From positions 10,044,001 to 10,108,000 of the forward strand of contig CM082591.2 in assembly GCA_040954595.2 (NCBI GenBank): a stretch of 64,000 nt of DNA, read 5' to 3'. Made by a program: the position numbers and the translations under genes. Positions 46,905 through 57,500 of the stretch are shown here, piece by piece. The notes beneath the pieces were generated by a model. It was given only the letters and a program-made list of their open reading frames with translations, did no database searches and was not told the origin of the DNA. Positions within the stretch are counted from its first letter, which is position 1, and each line of letters begins with the position of its first letter. The DNA comes from Balanoglossus misakiensis (taxonomy: Eukaryota > Hemichordata).

Positions 46905-47953
46905 TTACGGGAAATGTGACCTTGACGACCACAATTATAGCAAACCCTTGTGTCAGCCCTTCTAGTTGGACAGGCTGAACTGATGTGTCCAGCGACACCA
47001 CATGAATAGCATACGACTTGATCATGATCTACAAGTCTATTTCCATAGACTCTAGCTCGATCATTATTTCTCCCAGAATAAATCCTATCTGATTGTCTAT
47101 AAGTGTTTCTGGAATATCCTTGATAATTATTACCGCCACGTACCGTACCACTTGCTTGACTTGCTCTTGGTGCCGGTTCTTGATCTTTATCTTTTCCGGT
47201 CGCCAGCCTCTGATTCTGTTCCGCCAGCATCAGTAGTAGTTTAGTCAGGTCAGAGTCCCTCGATGTTGACTTGACTTCTTCATCGGGCAGGTCGACCACC
47301 AGCTCCCCAGTCTTGGCGAAGGCGAACGCTGACTTGAAATCTTCTGGATCTCTTCCAGCGACGAACTTCATCAGCTTAGGTCGCAACCCATGTAGGAAGT
47401 GGCTCAGCAACTCGACGTCGTTACGACCGTACCGATCGCACTTGTCTTTCAGTCGGCCTGCAAAAGCTTCTACCGACTCACCTGGTTCTTGGCGGACGTT
47501 ACGCAGCTCTTGGTCGCTGCGCCATCTGGGCCCCTGTTTCGTGAAACGCTCCAAGAACTCTTCTCTTAAAGCGTTCCAGTTACGCATCATCTCGTCTGGC
47601 TGGGACGTAAACCACCGTTCAGCCTCGTCGGCCATCAGCAGACCAAATACGTCGATGATGTTGGCCCGCTGAACCTGCTTGAGGTTGACATACATCTCAA
47701 ACTTCCTCAACCATTTCTGTGGGGAATCACTTTCTCGCCCAGTATACTTAGGTGGCATGATGTTTACTCCCATATTAATGTTAGAAAATTGCCTACCTAG
47801 GGCATCCAGGTTGTCCAAATGGTCTCTTCGCTCTCGGTCCTGGATCCTCTCCATACGCTGGAGTACTTCGTTTAGGCGCCTATCAACCTCACCGGGTTGT
47901 TCTGGTGGGTAGTCCATGCCGTCATTGATGTTAGCGATGATAGGTTCAGCCAT
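46880..47953 (-). CDS. gag: Gag nucleocapsid/capsid protein
   Basis: 357 codons from the ATG at 47953, chosen because its context (A at -3, G at +4) is better than that of the in-frame ATG at 47998, which would add 15 residues. The frame stays open upstream through the PBS into the LTR to 48163 but has no further ATG. A retrotransposon gag domain is visible (AERWFTSQP, then EFLERFTKQG, then GESVEAFAGRLKDKC, ending in LSHFLHGLRPKL). Two C-X2-C-X4-H-X4-C zinc knuckles (CYSCGVAGHISSAC and CYNCGRQGHISRNC) sit near the C-terminus for RNA binding. It assembles the cytoplasmic particle and packages element RNA. Its last codons overlap pol. Confidence 0.95.
   Translation of the reverse strand: MAEPIIANINDGMDYPPEQPGEVDRRLNEVLQRMERIQDRERRDHLDNLDALGRQFSNINMGVNIMPPKYTGRESDSPQKWLRKFEMYVNLKQVQRANIIDVFGLLMADEAERWFTSQPDEMMRNWNALREEFLERFTKQGPRWRSDQELRNVRQEPGESVEAFAGRLKDKCDRYGRNDVELLSHFLHGLRPKLMKFVAGRDPEDFKSAFAFAKTGELVVDLPDEEVKSTSRDSDLTKLLLMLAEQNQRLATGKDKDQEPAPRASQASGTVRGGNNYQGYSRNTYRQSDRIYSGRNNDRARVYGNRLVDHDQVVCYSCGVAGHISSACPTRRADTRVCYNCGRQGHISRNCSQRKNE
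46886..46892 (-). promoter_or_regulatory. -1 ribosomal frameshift site A AAA AAC
   Basis: In the gag frame the codons read CGA AAA AAC GAG TAG, so the heptamer A AAA AAC fits X XXY YYZ exactly. The -1 frame is open only from just after TAA (46905-46907), so any shift must occur in the ~25-nt window before the gag TAG (46880-46882). Eight nt downstream begins CCGGC (within GCCGGC at 46873-46878), which can pair with GCCGG around 46826-46831, a possible stimulatory stem. The stem is only a guess. Confidence 0.92.
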
Positions 47954-48019
47954 TGTATTTTCTCTCGGTCGATTTATTCTTCCGGATCGTAGGATCATAT
48001 ATTCGTGTCGCTCAGTTAC

Positions 48020-48037
48020 TCCGGATGTCTCCACCAA
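48020..48037 (-). other. Candidate primer-binding site
   Basis: On the minus strand, three bases after the 5' LTR, the sequence TGGTGGAGACATCCGGAG begins with the TGG expected opposite a tRNA CCA end. I could not match it to a particular tRNA, so the primer identity is open. Confidence 0.6.
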
Positions 48038-48039
48038 TT

Positions 48040-48539
48040 TGTTACCGTCTCCTAATTCGTCGTTATTTCGATGTAGACTCTTACTCACTGTCAGTTCGTA
48101 GAGTCTAAAGTCAGTTGAGGTACCACTCAGGATCGTAATACTTTCAGTAACTGAGACGGACACAAAGTGTTCAATTTCAAATCATCAACTCAGGCTTTAA
48201 TCATCGAACCGTTACTCAAGGCTCCTCCAAGTTGAATCAACTCAAAAGTGTACAATACTCATATTCTAAAGTCAAAATTGCATCAACTTACAATGAGTCA
48301 TTTTCTAAAATTAGAAAGTTCAATGCTCTATGCTGGATCATACGATGTTCATCTCTAGGTAATAAAATCATAATATCGTCATAGTATTTGTTGTATCTAG
48401 GTAATAAAATTCCAACGCCATCGCCGCTTGACTCCAACACGTGAGGTACGCTGTAATTTTGGTTCCAGGGACCACAATAATTTTATTTATTACGCAACCA
48501 AACAAAACGGTTAAAATGCGGGTGTATGAGGGCGTAACA
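48040..48539 (-). repeat. 5' LTR (500 bp)
   Basis: Same 500 bp as 40127-40626 apart from one base (48286). It would hold the element's promoter, though no convincing TATA box was found. It contains the donor-like GTGAGTAAG (48088-48080) and the first 41 codons of the gag-frame extension (no ATG). Confidence 0.97.
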
Positions 48540-51500
48540 CTACAAGTGAAGAACCCCAGTAACAGACGTAACGAACAAACAAACTACATGTACTAACAAC
48601 AAAGCAAGAAAAGTGTCAAGCGTCGTCAAAGAAAACGAAAAAGTTCTAGCATGGTTGGTAAAAGTTATTGGTAGAAAACGAATAGGGCCTTCTACAAATG
48701 ACGTCTCAGACCCGCAAACGCCACCAGAACACAAAACACATGCACAGAACAGTTTAAGCCGGTTGTTGTATGGAGCAGCAATAATCTGCGGTTGGGCCGT
48801 CGTAGATTTTCGCTGGTGGTGAAAATAAATAAAACACGATCGATGTTCGATTTATTCCAGATCACATGCGTTTACGGCCAGGAGAGAGCATAAAAGTCTT
48901 CAAATGACCATGTGGTGGCGCACTTTTTCCGATTGGCTGTATTTCAATTTGTTCGTGGTAAATTAATTTTGTGGAGGTGACCGGCACTGAAGCTCTTAGC
49001 TAGGATGAGGTGGGATGGAAAAATGCCCCATTTTAGCTGTTTTAAAATATACGACTATTTATAGACAAAAGGAAAATAAAACAAGCGCAAAAACATACCA
49101 AACCTAGTTTTATTAATTAAAAACAAAATTGCTGAGTAAAGGTTTTCATGTGGGCATTCACTTTGAACTTGCTAAATTAATTTAAAGAGACAAAGTCGCT
49201 CTCTCTTTGTCCTTTTGCGATGATAGAATGCTTGCTTGAAGTCTCTCGTGCAATAAATGATGTCGATTCATACATGTATGGATGGTGTATAGGTAGTCGG
49301 AATTTACATGTCTTTGCCACGACCAAACCAACAACACGTAAAATCAAAGTTTGGGTCATGAAATCGAGTTTTGTTACAGTCTAGAATTTCATGCCACCCC
49401 TTATGGTCATATTATTCTTGGTAGGCAAAAGTGACAAGTAGTCAAGTTTCAACACAGGCAACATTTTTTACAAACAAACCACAAAGAAGACATCAAAAGG
49501 GAAAGAATTATAGAATGGTCAATGTGTGAAAAGTTAAGATACGTAAAGTGGCCGGGTTCAACATTAACTCATCGACTTCATATCGTCTTCATGCCATGGT
49601 TTTTGCCTGCCCTGAAAGTTCTTGTCGTTGCAGAAGTGGTTTTGACAGAAAGAATTTAGTCTTCCGGGATGTTTGTGATTATTTGAACACCAGACAATAC
49701 AATGCAACCTTGACTTCCAAAATACTTACCGGCATTGCATTATCTTACCATGGTTAGGCCTACAGTGAACAAATTTTCAACAATATTTTCTGAGTTACCG
49801 CTGATATTTGTTTTGTAGTATGGATATTAAATTATACATCCCGATACAAAACAGAATGTTATAGAATCCTTCCTGAGTGATATTGAAAAAATTACCGGAA
49901 TGCTACCGCCTAATCTATGGTTAGGGTTATTGCTATTATTTTATATCAGTAATCGACTTTGTGTATATCAATGTCATTTTCATAACGAAAATGAACTCGA
50001 GTCTAATGTAAACGTTACGAATTGATCGAAAGGCGCTCTGATGAATGTTAACACGAGTGCGCAGTAACAAGACATGCATCGTGCGTGACAGTGACAACAG
50101 TTCCTATAGAGCAGTTAAAAAATAAACCGGCCGTCCGGAAATTTATCAGCTATATTTTTTTTTATTTAGTCACGTTTTCCCTGTTGCATGCTATTAGTTC
50201 AGGGGCCAGTTTTAGCAGTGCTCTATTGAGTACTTTCGTATCGATGGATTGATCTCTCGTCCAATCAGAATGGCGGATGGTAGCATGATCCGACATATTG
50301 CGTATTACAATAGGGCTTCCTCATACAGGTCAGAACGGAGAGGTCATTCCTTTTATTTTAGGACGTCTCAGCTCCTTTGTCTTTTCTGTTATAGTGTTAA
50401 AGAAATCAAACGGTTTTGTTTTGGCCGGTAAACACCGATGGATTAACTCTTAAGTCCATCGTGCATCCAAACGCAGTCGAGTCGGTTTGGTCATTGTTTA
50501 TGCGACAGTAAATGCCAAATGTGACAGAAGCATCATATTAAATGAGATAGAATACACAAACAAACAACATACGAATAAACAAACAGGCAAACAAACAAAC
50601 AAACAACCATTAGGGACTGTTCAGAATTTACTTCCAAGTTGGGGATGGAGGATTTTTTATTTTCCTGGTGATTTTTTTCCATGGTCTCCCCTAGTAAATT
50701 GTGGAGGAAATATGTGGTCCCTCCTTAAATTTCCTGGGGATTTTCCATGGTCCCCCTATTGTGACTTTTATGTCTAGTCTCCCCTAATTTGTCTTGGAGA
50801 AAATGGGTGGTCCCCCCCCCTCTGAAAATTCTCCGCCCCCCTGGAAGTAAATTCTGAACAGTCCCTTATTAAAGCCAACAGCTAGCACCCTGGCTTCTCT
50901 GCCAGAGGAGCGATAACATCGACAAAATGCAGATACACAAGAAATGAGCACTTTATTCCACAAGTGAAGTAGTCTGTTCCCTGCCCCATTCCCACCGCTT
51001 GCTGCGCCCTTTAGCGTAGCGCCGATGGCAGTGGGAATGGGGCAGGGGACCAGACTACAAGTGAAGAACCCCAGTAACAGACGTAACGAACAAACAAACT
51101 ACATGTACTAACAACAAAGCAAGAAAAGTGTCAAGCGTCGTCAAAGAAAACGAAAAAGTTCTAGCATGGTTGGTAAAAGTTATTGGTAGAAAACGAATAG
51201 GGCCTTCTACAAATGACGTCTCAGACCCGCAAACGCCACCAGAACACAAAACACATGCACAGAACAGTTTAAGCCGGTTGTTGTATGGAGCAGCAATAAT
51301 CTGCGGTTGGGCCGTCGTAGATTTTCGCTGGTGGTGAAAATAAATAAAACACGATCGATGTTCGATTTATTCCAGATCACATGCGTTTACGGCCAGGAGA
51401 GAGCATAAAAGTCTTCAAATGACCATGTGGTGGCGCACTTTTTCCGATTGGCTGTATTTCAATTTGTTCGTGGTAAATTAATTTTGTGGAGGTGACCGGC

Positions 51501-54500
51501 ACTGAAGCTCTTAGCTAGGATGAGGTGGGATGGAAAAATGCCCCATTTTAGCTGTTTTAAAATATACGACTATTTATAGACAAAAGGAAAATAAAACAAG
51601 CGCAAAAACATACCAAACCTAGTTTTATTAATTAAAAACAAAATTGCTGAGTAAAGGTTTTCATGTGGGCATTCACTTTGAACTTGCTAAATTAATTTAA
51701 AGAGACAAAGTCGCTCTCTCTTTGTCCTTTTGCGATGATAGAATGCTTGCTTGAAGTCTCTCGTGCAATAAATGATGTCGATTCATACATGTATGGATGG
51801 TGTATAGGTGGTCGGAATTTACATGTCTTTGCCACGACCAAACCAACAACACGTAAAATCAAAGTTTGGGTCATTAAATCGAGTTTTGTTACAGTCTAGA
51901 ATTTCATGCCACCCCTTATGGTCATATTATTCTTGGTAGGCAAAAGTGACAAGTAGTCACGTTATAACACAGGCAACATTTTTTACAAACAAACCACACA
52001 GAAGACATCAAAAGGGAGAGAATTATAGAATGGTCAATGTGTGAAAAGTTAAGATACGTAAAGTGGCCGGGTTCAACATTAACTCATCGACTTCATATCG
52101 TCTTCATGCCATGGTTTTTGCCTGCCCTGAAAGTTCCTGTCGTTGCAGAAGTGGTTTTGACAGAAAGAATTTAGTCTTCCGGGATGTTTGTGATTATTTG
52201 AACACCAGACAATACAATGCAACCTTGACTTCCAAAATACTTACCGGCATTGCATTATCTTACCATGGTTAGGCCTACAGTGAACAAATTTTCAACAATA
52301 TTTTCTGAGTTACCGCTGATATTTGTTTTGTAGTATGGATATTAAATTATACATCCCGATACAAAACAGAATGTTATAGAATCCTTCCTGAGTGATATTG
52401 AAAAAATTACCGGAATGCTACCGCCTAATCTATGGTTAGGGTTATTGCTATTATTTTATATCAGTAATCGACTTTGTGTATATCAATGTCATTTTCATAA
52501 CGAAAATGAACTCGAGTATAATGTAAACGTTACGAATTGATCGAAAGGCGCTCTGATGAATGTTAACACGAGTGCGCAGTGACAAGACATGCAACGTGCA
52601 TGACAGTGACAACAGTTCCTATAGAGCAGTTAAAAAATAAACCGGCCGTCCGTAAATTTATCAGCTATATTTTTTTTTATTTAGTCACGTTTTCCCTGTT
52701 GCATGCTATTAGTTCAGGGGCCAGTTTTAGCAGTGCTCTATTGAGTACTTTCGTATCGATGGATTGATCTCTCGTCCAATCAGAATGGCGGATGGTAGCA
52801 TGATCCGACATATTGCGTATTACAATAGGGCTTCCTCATACAGGTCAGAACGGAGAGGTCATTCCTTTTATTTTAGGACGTCTCAGCTCCTTTGTCTTTT
52901 CTGTTATAGTGTTAAAGAAATCAAACGGTTTTGTTTTGGCCGGTAAACACGGTTGGATTAACTCTTAAGTCCATCGTGCATCCAAACGCAGTCGAGTCGG
53001 TTTGGTCATTGTTTATGCGACAGTAAATGCCAAATGTGACAGAAGCATCATATTAAATGAGATAGAATACACAAACAAACAAACATACGAATAAACAAAC
53101 AGGCAAACAAACAAACAAACAACCATTAGGGACTGTTCAGAATTTACTTCCAAGTTGGGGATGGAGGATTTTTTATTTTCCTGGTGATTTTTTTCCATGG
53201 ATTCCCCTAGTAAATTGTGGAGGAAATATGTGGTCCCTCCTTAAATTTCCTGGGGATTTTCCATGGTCCCCCTATTGTGACTTTTATGTCTAGTCTCCCC
53301 TAATTTGTCTTGGAGAAAATGGGTGGTCCCCCCCCCCCTCTGAAAATTCTCCGCCCCCCTGGAAGTAAATTCTGAACAGTCCCTTATTAAAGCCAACAGC
53401 TAGCACCCTGGCTTCTCTGCCAGAGGAGCGATAACATCGACAAAATGCAGATACACAAGAAATGAGCACTTTATTCCACAAGTGAAGTAGTCTGTTCCCT
53501 GCCCCATTCCCACCGCTGGCTGCGCCCGTTAGCGTAGCGCCGATGGCAGTGGGAATGGGGCAGGGGACCAGACTACAAGTGAAGAACCCCAGTAACAGAC
53601 GTAGCGAACAAACAAACTACATGTACTAACAACAAAGCAAGAAAAGTGTCAAGCGTCGTCAAAGAAAACGAAAAAGTTCTAGCATGGTTGGTAAAAGTTA
53701 TTGGTAGAAAACGAATAGGGCCTTCTACAAATGACGTCTCAGACCCGCAAACGCCACCAGAACACAAAACACATGCACAGAACAGTTTAAGCCGGTTGTT
53801 GTATGGAGCAGCAATAATCTGCGGTTGGGCTGTCGTAGATTTTCGCTGGTGGTGAAAATAAATAAAACACGATCGATGTTCGATTTATTCCAGATCACAT
53901 GCGTTTACGGCCAGGAGAGAGCATAAAAGTCTTCAAATGACCATGTGGTGGCGCACTTTTTCCGATTGGCTGTATTTCAATTTGTTCGTGGTAAATTAAT
54001 TTTGTGGAGGTGACCGGCACTGAAGCTCTTAGCTAGGATGAGGTGGGATGGAAAAATGCCCCATTTTAGCTGTTTTAAAATATACGACTATTTATAGACA
54101 AAAGGAAAATAAAACAAGCGCAAAAACATACCAAACCTAGTTTTATTAATTAAAAACAAAATTGCTGAGTAAAGGTTTTCATGTGGGCATTCACTTTGAA
54201 CTTGCTAAATTAATTTAAAGAGACAAAGTCGCTCTCTCTTTGTCCTTTTGCGATGATAGAATGCTTGCTTGAAGTCTCTCGTGCAATAAATGATGTCGAT
54301 TCATACATGTATGGATGGTGTATAGGTGGTCGGAATTTACATGTCTTTGCCACGACCAAACCAACAACACGTAAAATCAAAGTTTGGGTCATGAAATCGA
54401 GTTTTGTTACAGTCTAGAATTTCATGCCACCCCTTATGGTCATATTATTCTTGGTAGGCAAAAGTGACAAGTAGTCAAGTTTCAACACAGGCAACATTTT

Positions 54501-57500
54501 TTACAAACAAACCACAAAGAAGACATCAAAAGGGAGAGAATTATAGAATGGTCAATGTGTGAAAAGTTAAGATACGTAAAGTGGCCGGGTTCAACATTAA
54601 CTCATCGACTTCATATCGTCTTCATGCCATGGTTTTTGCCTGCCCTGAAAGTTCTTGACGTTGCAGAAGTGGTTTTGACAGAAAGAATTTAGTCTTCCGG
54701 GATGTTTGTGATTATTTGAACACCAGACAATACAATGCAACCTTGACTTCCAAAATACTTACCGGCATTGCATTATCTTACCATGGTTAGGCCTACAGTG
54801 AACAAATTTTCAACAATATTTTCTGAGTTACCGCTGATATTTGTTTTGTAGTATGGATATTAAATTATACATCCCGATACAAAACAGAATGTTATAGAAT
54901 CCTTCCTGAGTGATATTGAAAAAATTACCGGAATGCTACCGCCTAATCTATGGTTAGGGTTATTGCTATTATTTTATATCAGTAATCGACTTTGTGTATA
55001 TCAATGTCATTTTCATAACGAAAATGAACTCGAGTCTAATGTAAACGTTACGAATTGATCGAAAGGCGCTCTGATGAATGTTAACACGAGTGCGCAGTGA
55101 CAAGACATGCATCGTGCATGACAGTGACAACAGTTCCTATAGAGCAGTTAAAAATTAAACCGGCCGTCCGGAAATTTATCAGCTATATTTTTTTTTATTT
55201 AGTCACGTTTTCCCTGTTGCATGCTATTAGTTCAGGGGCCAGTTTTAGCAGTGCTCTATTGAGTACTTTCGTATCGATGGATTGATCTCTCGTCCAATCA
55301 GAATGGCGGATGGTAGCATGATCCGACATATTGCGTATTACAATAGGGCTTCCTCATACAGGTCAGAACGGAGAGGTCATTCCTTTTATTTTAGGACGTC
55401 TCAGCTCCTTTGTCTTTTCTGTTATAGTGTTAAAGAAATCAAACGGTTTTGTTTTGGCCGGTAAACACCGATGGATTAACTCTTCAGTCCATCGTGCATC
55501 CCAACGCAGTCGAGTCGGTTTGGTCATTGTTTATGCGACAGCAAATGCCAAATGTGACAGAAGCATCATATTAAATGAGATAGAATACACAAACAAACAA
55601 ACATACGAATAAACAAACAGGCAAACAAACAAACAAACAACCATTAGGGACTGTTCAGAATTTACTTTCAAGTTGGGGATGGAGGATTTTTTATTTTCCT
55701 GGTGATTTTTTTCCATGGATTCCCCTAGTAAATTGTGGAGGAAATATGTGGTCCCTCCTTAAATTTCCTGGGGATTTTCCATGGTCCCCCTATTGTGACT
55801 TTTATGTCTAGTCTCCCCTAATTTGTCTTGGAGAAAATGGGGGGTCCCCCCCCCCCTCTGAAAATTCTCCGCCCCCCTGGAAGTAAATTCTGAACAGTCC
55901 CTTATTAAAGCCAACAGCTAGCACCCTGGCTTCTCTGCCAGAGGAGCGATAACATCGACAAAATGCAGATACACAAGAAATGAGCACTTTATTCCACAAG
56001 TGAAGTAGTCTGTTCCCTGCCCCATTCCCACCGCTGGCTGCGCCCTTTAGCGTAGCGCCGATGGCAGTGGGAATGGGGCAGGGGACCAGACTACAAGTGA
56101 AGAACCCCAGTAACAGACGTAACGAACAAACAAACTACATGTACTAACAACAAAGCAAGAAAAGTGTCAAGCGTCGTCAAAGAAAACGAAAAAGTTCTAG
56201 CATGGTTGGTAAAAGTTATTGGTAGAAAACGAATAGGGCCTTCTACAAATGACGTCTCAGACCCGCAAACGCCACCAGAACACAAAACACATGCACAGAA
56301 CAGTTTAAGCCGGTTGTTGTATGGAGCAGCAATAATCTGCGGTTGGGCCGTCGTAGATTTTCGCTGGTGGTGAAAATAAATAAAACACGATCGATGTTCG
56401 ATTTATTCCAGATCACATGCGTTTACGGCCAGGAGAGAGCATAAAAGTCTTCAAATGACCATGTGGTGGCGCACTTTTTCCGATTGGCTGTATTTCAATT
56501 TGTTCGTGGTAAATTAATTTTGTGGAGGTGACCGGCACTGAAGCTCTTAGCTAGGATGAGGTGGGATGGAAAAATGCCCCATTTTAGCTGTTTTAAAATA
56601 TACGACTATTTATAGACAAAAGGAAAATAAAACAAGCGCAAAAACATACCAAACCTAGTTTTATTAATTAAAAACAAAATTGCTGAGTAAAGGTTTTCAT
56701 GTGGGCATTCACTTTGAACTTGCTAAATTAATTTAAAGAGACAAAGTCGCTCTCTCTTTGTCCTTTTGCGATGATAGAATGCTTGCTTGAAGTCTCTCGT
56801 GCAATAAATGATGTCGATTCATACATGTATGGATGGTGTATAGGTGGTCGGAATTTACATGTCTTTGCCACGACCAAACCAACAACACGTAAAATCAAAG
56901 TTTGGGTCATGAAATCGAGTTTTGTTACAGTCTAGAATTTCATGCCACCCCTTATGGTCATATTATTCTTGGTAGGCAAAAGTGACAAGTAGTCAAGTTT
57001 CAACACAGGCAACATTATAGAATGGTCAATGTGTGAAAAGTTAAGATACGTAAAGTGGCCGGGTTCAACATTAAATCATCGACTTCATATCGTCTTCATG
57101 CCATGGTTTTTGCCTGCCCTGAAAGTTCTTGTCGTTGCAGAAGTGGTTTTGACAGAAAGAATTTAGTCTTCCGGGATGTTTGTGATTATTTGAACACCAG
57201 ACAATACAATGCAACCTTGACTTCCAAAATACTTATAGGCATTGCATTATCTTACCATGGTTAGGCCTACATTGAACAAATTTTCAACAATATTTTCTGA
57301 GTTACCGCTGATATTTGTTTTGTAGTATGGATATTAAATTATACATCCCGATACAAAACAGAATGTTATAGAATCCTTCCTGAGTGATATTGAAAAAATT
57401 ACCGGAATGCTACCGCCTAATCTATGGTTAGGGTTATTGCTATTATTTTATATCAGTAATCGACTTTGTGTATATCAATGTCATTTTCATAACGAAAATG

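Larger units (their letters stand above)
40127..48539 (-). mobile_element. Complete Ty3/gypsy LTR retrotransposon (chromodomain type)
   Basis: An 8,413-bp element read on the minus strand: 5' LTR (48040-48539), candidate PBS, gag, pol (-1 frame), env-position ORF, A-rich tract, polypurine tract and 3' LTR (40127-40626). The ends TGTTAC...GTAACA form a perfect 6-bp inverted repeat. The LTRs are both 500 bp and differ only at 40373/48286 (G/A on the plus strand), so the insertion is very recent. All three ORFs are uninterrupted, so it may be autonomous. The pol order PR-RT-RNaseH-INT-chromodomain places it among Ty3/gypsy chromoviruses (Metaviridae). It lies inside a satellite unit at the base of the 90-bp palindrome. 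Confidence 0.97.

Noticed and set aside
48020-48037. Assigning the primer-binding site to a specific tRNA
   Set aside because: The TGG start fits, but the remaining bases did not match any tRNA 3' end I could recall with confidence.
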